Source of the DNA: RGIG6353 sp045531285
Lineage (GTDB): Bacteria > Bacillota > Clostridia > Oscillospirales > SIG627
Direction of reading: 5' to 3'
NCBI GenBank assembly: GCA_045531285.1
Contig: JAZSDT010000041.1
Location: 1-18,809 of the forward strand
Length of the DNA stretch: 18,809 bases
The notes under the pieces were generated by a model. The model was given only the letters and a program-made list of their open reading frames with translations, was not told the origin of the DNA and did no database searches. The position numbers and the translations under genes are program-made. Below are positions 1-5,835 of the stretch, one piece after another (position 1 is the stretch's first letter; each line of letters starts with the position of its first letter).

Positions 1-1
1 T

Positions 2-1051
2 GCAAACGGAGCAAAGAACTTTGAGGCAACTCTTACAAGAGCTAAATTCAACGAGCTTACAGCAGACCTTGTTGAAAAGACAATGGTTCCCACAAAGCAG
101 GCTCTCGCGGATGCCGGTCTTTCTCCTTCACAGATCGATAAGGTGCTTCTTGTAGGCGGTTCTTCCAGAATCCCCGCTGTTCAGGAGGCAGTTAAGAACT
201 TTACAGGTAAGGAGCCCTTCAAGGGCATTAACCCCGATGAATGCGTTGCTATCGGTGCGGCAATTCAGGGCGGTGTACTTGGCGGCGACGTTAAGGACGT
301 AGTTCTTCTTGACGTTACTCCTCTTTCTCTTGGTATCGAGACTCTTGGAGGAGTATTCAATAAGCTTATTGAAAGAAATACTACTATTCCCGTTAAGAAG
401 AGTCAGGTATATTCAACTGCTGCAGACAATCAGACGTCTGTTGAGATACACGTTCTTCAGGGTGAGCGTGAAATGGCAAGAGACAACAAGACTCTCGGTA
501 GATTTGTTCTCGACGGTATTATGCCTGCAATGCGCGGCGTTCCTCAGATTGAAGTAACCTTTGATATAGATGCAAACGGTATCGTTAACGTTTCGGCTCT
601 TGACAAGGGAACAGGTAAGGAACAGCACATTTCAATCACTGCTTCCACCAATATGTCACAGGAAGACATTGACGCGGCTATCCGTGAAGCTGAGCTCCAC
701 GCTGAAGAGGATAAGAAGGCTAAGGAGGCAATTGAAGTTAAGAACAATGCCGAAAACCTTATATTCCAGAGTGAAAAGACACTTAACGAGGCAGGCGACA
801 AGATAACTGAGGAGGACAAGGCTCCTGTTCTTGCGGCAATCGAAAAGCTTCGTGAGACTGTAAAGACCGATAACACAGAGGCTATAAAGGCTGATACCGA
901 GGCTCTTACACAGTCATTCTACAAGATAGCTGAAAAGCTTTACCAGCAGAATCCCGGTGCAGCTCCCGGTGGCGACGCAGGTGCTCAGGGCGGATTCGCA
1001 GGTGATGACGGCGTATACAACGCAGATTTCACAGATAAGAGCGAACAGTAA
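2..1051 (+). CDS. dnaK: Chaperone DnaK (Hsp70), 5'-truncated by the window edge
   Basis: ATP-dependent Hsp70 chaperone; it folds and protects cytoplasmic proteins together with DnaJ and GrpE. The reading frame is open from base 2, upstream of the first in-frame ATG at 83, and the residues there (NFEATLTRAKFNELTADLVE) are typical of DnaK, so the gene simply begins outside the window. Visible parts are the end of the ATPase domain (LVGGSSRIP phosphate-binding motif, NPDECVAIGAA), the interdomain linker VVLLDVTPLSLG, the substrate-binding beta-sandwich, the helical lid, and a Gly/Ala-rich tail ending in an acidic stretch. dnaJ follows on the same strand, the usual Firmicute heat-shock order. The promoter, and any CIRCE operator, lie outside the window. 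Identity is essentially certain. Confidence 0.98.
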   Translation, partial: ANGAKNFEATLTRAKFNELTADLVEKTMVPTKQALADAGLSPSQIDKVLLVGGSSRIPAVQEAVKNFTGKEPFKGINPDECVAIGAAIQGGVLGGDVKDVVLLDVTPLSLGIETLGGVFNKLIERNTTIPVKKSQVYSTAADNQTSVEIHVLQGEREMARDNKTLGRFVLDGIMPAMRGVPQIEVTFDIDANGIVNVSALDKGTGKEQHISITASTNMSQEDIDAAIREAELHAEEDKKAKEAIEVKNNAENLIFQSEKTLNEAGDKITEEDKAPVLAAIEKLRETVKTDNTEAIKADTEALTQSFYKIAEKLYQQNPGAAPGGDAGAQGGFAGDDGVYNADFTDKSEQ

Positions 1052-1060
1052 TTTGTATGT

Positions 1061-1108
1061 AAACACACAACGGGGATGTGAAGCACATCCCCGAAGTGCG
1101 TATTTTTT
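1061..1108 (+). terminator. Intercistronic hairpin with U tract between dnaK and dnaJ
   Basis: A perfect 10-bp stem (1071-1080 with 1084-1093, loop AAG) is extended outward, after an AA/AA internal loop, by c1068-g1096, a1067-t1097, c1066-g1098, one mismatch, c1064-g1100 and a1063-t1101. A run of T follows at 1103-1108. The shape is that of an imperfect intrinsic terminator or processing/stability hairpin. It would let dnaJ be expressed at a lower level than dnaK from the same transcript. Which of these roles applies is inference. Confidence 0.6.
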
Positions 1109-1131
1109 CAGAAAGGTATAACCTAAATACA

Positions 1132-2277
1132 ATGGCACAGAAAAAAGACTATTATGAGGTTCTCGGTTTAGACAAGAGTGCCGATGCCGATACAATAAAA
1201 AAAGCATACAGAAAGCTTGCAAAGAAGTATCATCCCGATATGAACCCCGACGATAAGACTGCCGAGGAAAAGTTTAAGGAAGTTAACGAGGCATATGAAG
1301 TGCTGTCGGATTCCGAAAAGAAGAAGCTTTACGACCAGTACGGTCACGACGGACTTGATCCCAATTTCGGTGCAGGTGGTTTTGGTGGTGGCTTCGGTGG
1401 CTTTGGCGGTATGGATTTTGATATGGGAGACATATTCTCCTCGTTTTTCGGAGGCGGAGGAGGCGGTTCTTCACGCAGAAGAGGTCCTGCACGCGGAAGT
1501 GATATAGGCGCAAGAATAATGGTATCCTTTGAGGAAGCGGCTTTTGGCTGTAAAAAGGACGTTTCGTTTACCAGAGTTGATAAATGTGACGATTGTGACG
1601 GAAGCGGAGCGAAGAACGGTTCGCATCCCGAAACCTGTTCGCAGTGTGGCGGAAGCGGTCAAGTCAGAGTTCAGCAGAGAACTCCGCTGGGCATAATGCA
1701 GACTACACGCACCTGTGATAAATGTCAGGGCAAGGGCACTGTAATAAAAGACCCTTGTACAAAATGTGGCGGAACGGGTACACAGCGCAAAAACAAGAAG
1801 CTGGAGGTCAGCATTCCCGCAGGTATAGATAATATGCAAAGGGTAGTCCTTCGCGGTCAGGGTAACGTGGGACAAAACGGCGGTACTGCCGGTGACCTTA
1901 TTGTTGAGGTTGGAATCAGACCTCATCCGATATTTGAACGCGACGGTTATAACATATATTGCGACGTTCCGGTTTCCTTTGCGGAAGCTGCACTCGGCGC
2001 TGAGATAAAAGTACCTACTCTTGAGGGCGATTATAATTATAAGCTTCCCGAGGGAACGCAGACAGGCACTACGGTAACGCTCAGAGGTAAGGGTATACAG
2101 TATCTCAATTCCCGAACAAAGGGAGATCTTATTTTTACTGTTACGGTAGAGGTTCCCAAAAACCTCAGCGAAACACAGAAAAAGCTCCTGAGAGAGTTTG
2201 ACCAAAGCTGTGATGACAGAAATATGTCGGCAAAGGCTACCTTCAAGGAAAAGATCAAGAACATATTTAAAAAATAA
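1132..2277 (+). CDS. dnaJ: Chaperone protein DnaJ (Hsp40)
   Basis: Co-chaperone that delivers unfolded substrates to DnaK and stimulates its ATPase. The domain order is complete for a type I DnaJ of 381 aa: J domain at residues 1-70 with the HPD motif at 34-36; Gly/Phe-rich linker at about 76-125; a zinc-binding region with four CxxCxGxG repeats (CDDCDGSG, CSQCGGSG, CDKCQGKG, CTKCGGTG); and two C-terminal beta domains. I place the start at ATG 1132 because MAQKKDYYEVLGL is the canonical DnaJ N-terminus. The in-frame ATG at 1078 lies inside the stem of the intercistronic hairpin and would add 18 non-homologous residues. The only Shine-Dalgarno-like sequence, GAAAGG at 1111-1116, is 15 nt upstream, unusually far, so translation may be weak. 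No prmA follows, unlike many Clostridia. Confidence 0.97.
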   Translation: MAQKKDYYEVLGLDKSADADTIKKAYRKLAKKYHPDMNPDDKTAEEKFKEVNEAYEVLSDSEKKKLYDQYGHDGLDPNFGAGGFGGGFGGFGGMDFDMGDIFSSFFGGGGGGSSRRRGPARGSDIGARIMVSFEEAAFGCKKDVSFTRVDKCDDCDGSGAKNGSHPETCSQCGGSGQVRVQQRTPLGIMQTTRTCDKCQGKGTVIKDPCTKCGGTGTQRKNKKLEVSIPAGIDNMQRVVLRGQGNVGQNGGTAGDLIVEVGIRPHPIFERDGYNIYCDVPVSFAEAALGAEIKVPTLEGDYNYKLPEGTQTGTTVTLRGKGIQYLNSRTKGDLIFTVTVEVPKNLSETQKKLLREFDQSCDDRNMSAKATFKEKIKNIFKK

Positions 2278-2278
2278 A

Positions 2279-2355
2279 GCGGTCAGCGACCGCGGGCAAA
2301 TCTCGCCTATTCCAATATATCCACGTACCAAGCAAAGTAAAACGGCGAGGCTGGT
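2279..2355 (-). repeat. Dispersed intergenic element, copy A
   Basis: Read on the minus strand, this segment matches 4479-4544 (+) in several blocks: ACCAnCCTCGCCGTT near the 5' end, then CGAGAnTTGCCCnCGG, then a terminal hairpin with loop GCT followed by CCGC. Copy A is about 10 nt longer in the middle. Internally, CTCGCC pairs with GGCGAG, and GCGGTC-GCT-GACCGC forms a 6-bp hairpin (plus-strand 2279-2293). It lies just past the araC terminator when read on the minus strand and directly behind the dnaJ stop codon. It may be a small non-autonomous repeat or a structured RNA. Confidence 0.6.
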
Positions 2356-2380
2356 ATAATGCAATTTCATATAAAGTAAA

Positions 2381-2401
2381 AAAGCGGCTATTAGCCGCTT
2401 T
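2381..2401. terminator. Bidirectional intrinsic terminator between dnaJ and araC
   Basis: A 9-bp perfect stem (2381-2389 with 2393-2401, loop ATT) is flanked by an A run on the left and a T run on the right. It can therefore end dnaJ transcription on the plus strand and araC transcription on the minus strand, where TTTTTACTTTA follows the stem. Convergent genes sharing one hairpin fit this layout. Confidence 0.85.
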
Positions 2402-2406
2402 TTGCT

Positions 2407-3228
2407 TTATACAAGTCTTTTTCTCCACTCACTAGGCGACATACCGTGAAATTTTTTGAAGCTCTTTGAAAAGTATTCTATGTCAGAAAAGCCACAGGCT
2501 TCGGATATTTCACGTATAGAGGTATCGCTGTTTTCCAGAAGTCTTACTGCCATTTGCATACGCTTTTGAGTAACGTATTCCATGATCGTTATGCCGAATT
2601 CTTTTTTAAAGTGCTCTGTCAGGGTAACGGTTGAGCAGTGTAGATGCCATGCTATATCGGAAAGTGTAATTCTTTCCGTAAGATTGTTTTTTATGTATCT
2701 CTTTATCATCATTCCAAGAGATTCCTTGATATCGGATACAAGATTATTGTTTTCTATGTACTCTGCAAGCACTGGCAGCATTGACGCAAATGCTTCAAGC
2801 TTGTCACGTGAGTATCTGGGGATTTCCGATATGGCTTTGTTAAGAGAGTCCACGTCTCCGCTTGCGGTTACTTCAAGTGCTTTTTCGTATGCATAGCTTT
2901 CGTGCTCTTCGCCTTCTTCAATTGCCATTCCCAAAAAAAGAAACGCGACAACGTTGTCTTTTTCAAAGATTGGAGCTATAGCTTCAAATATGCCGAAAGG
3001 ACAGGTATATATTACGGTTTCTTGTGTTTCTTTTGCTTTTTCGTAGTGAATGGCATCAGATTTTTCACATTTTTCCAGGCAGCCTGCACATTTGTGGATG
3101 TGTGAGCAAAAGCGATTGCCGGGATATCTTCTTGCAAGAATTCGGTTTCTCAGGTCTACTACGGCAATGTCCATATTGGAAATTTCATAAAAGTCTTGCA
3201 TCAGTTTTTCGAGTCCCGGGAGATTCAT
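2407..3228 (-). CDS. AraC-family regulator with PocR-type sensory domain
   Basis: DNA-binding transcriptional regulator, 273 aa. The N-terminal half (about residues 5-150) resembles the PocR domain, a PAS-like ligand sensor. Its typical cysteine cluster is visible in FCSHIHKCAGCLEKC, followed by YTCPFGIFEAIAPI. The C-terminal ~100 residues are a double helix-turn-helix AraC module (ITLSDIAWHLHCSTVTLTEHFKKEFG, then SIREISEACGFSDIEYFSKSFKK, split here by description). I choose ATG 3228, preceded by AAAGGA (3238-3243) at 9 nt; a GTG at 3246 in the same frame would overlap that site. The gene is divergent from the MocA-type dehydrogenase, so it probably controls that gene and perhaps the downstream acyltransferase and hexosaminidase. 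The ligand is unknown. Confidence 0.9.
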   Translation of the reverse strand: MNLPGLEKLMQDFYEISNMDIAVVDLRNRILARRYPGNRFCSHIHKCAGCLEKCEKSDAIHYEKAKETQETVIYTCPFGIFEAIAPIFEKDNVVAFLFLGMAIEEGEEHESYAYEKALEVTASGDVDSLNKAISEIPRYSRDKLEAFASMLPVLAEYIENNNLVSDIKESLGMMIKRYIKNNLTERITLSDIAWHLHCSTVTLTEHFKKEFGITIMEYVTQKRMQMAVRLLENSDTSIREISEACGFSDIEYFSKSFKKFHGMSPSEWRKRLV

Positions 3229-3260
3229 GCCTTCACATCCTTTCACTGTAACTAATTACT

Positions 3261-3288
3261 ATATTACCATAAAATATATAAAAATCAA
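3261..3288 (-). promoter_or_regulatory. Predicted sigma-A promoter of the PocR/AraC regulator
   Basis: Read on the minus strand: -35 TTGATT (3283-3288), a 16-nt spacer, and -10 TAATAT (3261-3266) preceded by TGG as an extended -10. The -35 box is contained in the proximal copy of an 11-bp direct repeat, which suggests autoregulation. Confidence 0.55.
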
Positions 3289-3309
3289 TGGAATTTTCAT
3301 AAAAATCAA
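3278..3309. promoter_or_regulatory. Two 11-bp direct repeats 21 bp apart (probable AraC operator)
   Basis: ATAAAAATCAA occurs at 3278-3288 and again, identically, at 3299-3309. The start-to-start distance is 21 bp, two helical turns, which places both copies on the same face of the DNA. This is the classical arrangement of half-sites bound by AraC-family proteins. The sequence is AT-rich, so chance cannot be excluded, but the identity over 11 bp and the position between a divergent araC gene and its neighbour support a regulatory site. Confidence 0.5.
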
Positions 3310-3346
3310 AAAACAATTTATGGATTTTACAAATTTTTTAATCTAT

Positions 3347-3381
3347 TTGACGTTGTCAAAATATAATAGCGCTGTTATAAT
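3347..3381 (+). promoter_or_regulatory. Predicted promoter of the MocA-type dehydrogenase, with overlapping palindrome
   Basis: -35 TTGTCA (3353-3358), a 17-nt spacer and a consensus -10 TATAAT (3376-3381). The perfect inverted repeat TTGAC-GTT-GTCAA (3347-3359) covers the -35 box and could be an operator for a dimeric repressor. The start point would be near 3388. Confidence 0.65.
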
Positions 3382-3411
3382 GGACTCACAGTAATGAATT
3401 TGGAGGAAATT

Positions 3412-4434
3412 ATGAAAAATACAAAAATCGTACTTGGTATTATAGGACTTAATTTTGGCGGAAACCATCTCAACGGTGCAATTAAAAATGGATTCGAGGT
3501 TGGCGCAATTTGTGACACAGACACTGAAATGCTCAAGAAGGTTGGCGACGAGAACGGTATTCCCGAAGAAAAACGCTTTACAGACTACAAAGCACTTCTT
3601 AACAACCCTGAGATAACAGCTGTTATCATTGCTACTCCCGACCCATTCCACAGACCTTTGACCGAGGAATTTCTCAATGCAGGTAAGCATGTTATGTGTG
3701 AAAAGCCCCTTGCTCTTGACAGAGAGGACCTTGAGGCAATTGTAAGAACTGCAAAGAAGAACGATAAAATATGTATGGTAGGACAGATTTGCCGTTTCAC
3801 TCCTGCGTTTATCAAGGCTAAGGAGATAATCGAAGCCGGAACAATAGGCGAGCTTTACTACGTAGAGTCGGAATACGCTCACGACTATATGAGAATAGTT
3901 TCAGGTAAGCACGGATGGAGAAGCGATCCCAAGAGACACGGTGTTATTGGCGGCGGCTGTCATGCCGTTGACCTTCTCCGTTGGCTTGCAGGCGATCCTC
4001 AGGAGGTATTCTCATACGGCGTACATAAGCTCCTTCCCACAGTACCCTACGACGATGCTACAATCTCAGTAATGAAGTTTCCCAACAACGTTATAGGTAA
4101 GGTGTTCGTTTCGACAGGCTGTAAGAGAGATTACACTATGCGTACAGTTATCTACGGTACAAAGGGTACTATTATCTGCGACAACACTTCTGAAACAATG
4201 CAGCTCTTCACGGTTACCGAAGAGGGAGATACAATATTCCCTGCACAGATTATTCCCGTTGATATCAACAATCACAACGCTGTAAGAGAGGTTGCTGTAT
4301 TCGTTGACTGTATCAAGGGTGCACCCCTTATGATGTCGGCAGAAGAGGGCGCAAAATCAATTGCCGCATGTCTTGCTATTACCGAATCCGCAAAAACCGG
4401 CGAAAAGGTTATCCCCAACTACAACTTTGACTAA
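3412..4434 (+). CDS. Gfo/Idh/MocA-family NAD(P)-dependent oxidoreductase
   Basis: Dehydrogenase of the glucose-fructose oxidoreductase / inositol dehydrogenase superfamily, 340 aa, cytoplasmic. It has an N-terminal Rossmann fold (residues 5-120) with a glycine-rich loop GIIGLNFGG at 9-17 (an atypical Gly spacing for this family) and the hallmark EKP motif at 97-99. The C-terminal alpha/beta domain carries GGGCHAVDLLRWL, whose H184 and D187 are the usual catalytic pair. Start ATG 3412 is preceded by TGGAGG (3401-3406) at 5 nt; the in-frame ATG at 3394 lies upstream of that site and too close to the predicted transcript start. The gene is divergent from a PocR/AraC regulator and ends in a strong terminator. 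The substrate is probably a sugar, inositol or amino-sugar derivative, but the sequence does not identify it. Confidence 0.93.
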   Translation: MKNTKIVLGIIGLNFGGNHLNGAIKNGFEVGAICDTDTEMLKKVGDENGIPEEKRFTDYKALLNNPEITAVIIATPDPFHRPLTEEFLNAGKHVMCEKPLALDREDLEAIVRTAKKNDKICMVGQICRFTPAFIKAKEIIEAGTIGELYYVESEYAHDYMRIVSGKHGWRSDPKRHGVIGGGCHAVDLLRWLAGDPQEVFSYGVHKLLPTVPYDDATISVMKFPNNVIGKVFVSTGCKRDYTMRTVIYGTKGTIICDNTSETMQLFTVTEEGDTIFPAQIIPVDINNHNAVREVAVFVDCIKGAPLMMSAEEGAKSIAACLAITESAKTGEKVIPNYNFD

Positions 4435-4438
4435 TATA

Positions 4439-4464
4439 AAAACGGCAGGGCGACCTGCCGTTTT
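4439..4464 (+). terminator. Intrinsic terminator after the MocA-type gene
   Basis: An 11-bp perfect stem (4439-4449 with 4454-4464) is closed by a GCGA loop, has a GC-rich core, and ends in TTTT. It starts five bases after the stop codon, so most transcripts of the dehydrogenase should end here. This would separate it from the acyltransferase gene downstream. Confidence 0.88.
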
Positions 4465-4478
4465 CAATATATCGGTAA

Positions 4479-4544
4479 ACCAACCTCGCCGTTATGCTTT
4501 ATTATGGTTACAATCGACGAGAGTTGCCCACGGAGGCTCTCCGC
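4479..4544 (+). repeat. Dispersed intergenic element, copy B
   Basis: Plus-strand counterpart of 2279-2355. It shares ACCAnCCTCGCCGTT, CGAGAnTTGCCCnCGG and a terminal hairpin, here CGGAG-GCT-CTCCG (4531-4543). Compared with copy A, the two stem pairs next to the loop are changed on both sides (T-A to A-T, C-G to G-C) while the GCT loop is unchanged. It lies between the dehydrogenase terminator and the acyltransferase start, and its GGAGG would be hidden in the stem. Confidence 0.6.
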
Positions 4545-4548
4545 TTTT

Positions 4549-4554
4549 GGAAGG
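4549..4554 (+). promoter_or_regulatory. Ribosome binding site deciding the acyltransferase start
   Basis: GGAAGG sits 6 nt before ATG 4561. The longer in-frame start at ATG 4504 lies within repeat element copy B and has no Shine-Dalgarno sequence, and ATG 4555 directly abuts this site. Confidence 0.7.
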
Positions 4555-4560
4555 ATGCTT

Positions 4561-5757
4561 ATGAAACTTAACGAAATTTTAAACGTACTTGGAATTGAAG
4601 CTCTGCCCGATGGAGCAATACAAATATTTAATTCTCCCGAATTTGACGCAAGTGGCACAAAGTACCTTGACGAAGAATACATGAGGGATATTTCACAAAG
4701 ATATAACTATTTTTGCGAATATGAGGACAAAGCAATTTGTAATGCTCAGAAAATCAAGGAGGACACAGCTCTCCTTGCAATGCTTAATCTGGCAGTTGAG
4801 TATTTTACTCAGGTTGACGGGGATTATGAAAAAATATTTGCTTTCCCTATGCCGCAAAAGGCACAGAATACCGACGCGCTGAATATGTTTTCTGCCGTTT
4901 TGCTTATGACGCAAATAGAAGCCTCGGAAAAAAGATATCGCAAACTCGGCTTTTCTGCAGACGAAGCAAGAGAAACTGTTCTTGCATACGGAAGCTGTTT
5001 TGTAAGGTCGGTTGAAAGAACCGACGTTATAGGTATGATGGAGCTATACCGCACGTGGCTTTATATTTACGTTGCCGCTTTGATTGTAAAGGTCAGCGGA
5101 TACAATTTTGAGGTCAGAAAATTCTCTTATAAAGGCGTATATCTCAAAAATAAAAACACTGCCGAGTTAAAAGTACTTATATACAACGAAAAGGTGCACC
5201 GTGACGGTTATATTCTCGGAAGCGCGGGATATGCGGATGATGATGGATCGTATTATGCCGCCTTTGAAGAAACTAATCAAGCCTTTTTGGGATACACTGT
5301 TGATGAAGAAGCAGTGGTAATAAACCAAAAACAGTATTTTCCCAAGTCCGAATGGGAGATATTGCTGAAGCCCGGAGACGACGTTATAGCCTTGCATATC
5401 CCCAAGGGCGCTGATATGTCCTCGGAAAACCTTGACCGGATTTTTATGGACGGTGTCGGACGTATAAAGGAATGCTATCCCGATAGAAATATCAAATGTA
5501 TGACCTGCGGTTCATGGCTGTTGTCACCGCAATTGAAAAAGATAATTCGTCCCGACTCGAAAATAATTGCATTCGGAGACAGATTTGTGAGATTTCCTAT
5601 GAAGGATGCCGGAATGGCGGTATTTTCCTTTGTGTTTATAGGAAAATTCCCATCATACAATGATTTGCCCGAAAACACCTCGCTTGAAAGAGCGCTGAAA
5701 AAGGTATATCTTGACGGAGAATACATTTATTCCTATCCGGGAGCTTTTGAAATATGA
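4561..5757 (+). CDS. Acyltransferase-domain protein (DUF5596-like, NAT_N plus GNAT_C)
   Basis: 398-aa cytoplasmic protein that I match from memory to the family with an N-terminal acyltransferase-like domain and a C-terminal GNAT-like domain. The C-terminal part (about residues 265-395) has the recognisable pattern ALHIPKGADMS..., a Trp-Leu-Leu motif in CGSWLLSPQL, then PDSKIIAFGDRF. The N-terminal 150 residues are helical, and the middle is rich in beta strands. There is no signal peptide. Members are seen beside glycoside hydrolases in Clostridia, and here a GH20 hexosaminidase follows after 78 nt. The start is set by the ribosome binding site at 4549-4554; the upstream extension to 4504 is repeat-derived. 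No convincing promoter is visible in 4465-4560, so transcription may depend on readthrough. The acyl acceptor is unknown; modification of an amino sugar is only a guess. Confidence 0.7.
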   Translation: MKLNEILNVLGIEALPDGAIQIFNSPEFDASGTKYLDEEYMRDISQRYNYFCEYEDKAICNAQKIKEDTALLAMLNLAVEYFTQVDGDYEKIFAFPMPQKAQNTDALNMFSAVLLMTQIEASEKRYRKLGFSADEARETVLAYGSCFVRSVERTDVIGMMELYRTWLYIYVAALIVKVSGYNFEVRKFSYKGVYLKNKNTAELKVLIYNEKVHRDGYILGSAGYADDDGSYYAAFEETNQAFLGYTVDEEAVVINQKQYFPKSEWEILLKPGDDVIALHIPKGADMSSENLDRIFMDGVGRIKECYPDRNIKCMTCGSWLLSPQLKKIIRPDSKIIAFGDRFVRFPMKDAGMAVFSFVFIGKFPSYNDLPENTSLERALKKVYLDGEYIYSYPGAFEI

Positions 5758-5781
5758 AGTTGACCGAGTTGTAATAAAGGG

Positions 5782-5810
5782 TTGCTTTTTTTAGAGGAAT
5801 TTGATATACT
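5782..5810 (+). promoter_or_regulatory. Predicted promoter of the GH20 gene
   Basis: -35 TTGCTT (5782-5787), a 17-nt spacer, and -10 TATACT (5805-5810) preceded by TGA as an extended -10. The start point would be near 5817, leaving a short leader before ATG 5836. The GH20 gene can thus be transcribed separately from the acyltransferase. Confidence 0.6.
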
Positions 5811-5835
5811 GATTACATCAATATCAGGGAGATAA

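Noticed and set aside
1078..1131. Upstream ATG extending dnaJ by 18 codons
   Set aside because: The ATG is in the stem of the intercistronic hairpin and the added residues do not belong to the J domain.
1372..1470. GGT/GGC-rich tandem-like sequence
   Set aside because: It encodes the Gly/Phe-rich linker normal in DnaJ and is not a separate repeat element.
1471..2370. 299-aa open frame antisense to dnaJ
   Set aside because: It mirrors the dnaJ coding region, has no recognisable domain and no ribosome binding site; the open frame follows from dnaJ codon usage.
3347..3367. TTGACG with the nearer TATAAT at 3362 as a promoter
   Set aside because: Spacing is only 9 nt; TTGTCA (3353) with TATAAT (3376) has the proper 17 nt.
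4504..4560. Upstream ATG extending the acyltransferase by 19 codons
   Set aside because: The extension is encoded by repeat element copy B and lacks a ribosome binding site; ATG 4561 has GGAAGG at 6 nt.
5758..5835. Riboswitch or leader structure before the GH20 gene
   Set aside because: The interval is 78 nt, holds an ordinary promoter, and leaves under 20 nt of leader, too short for a riboswitch.
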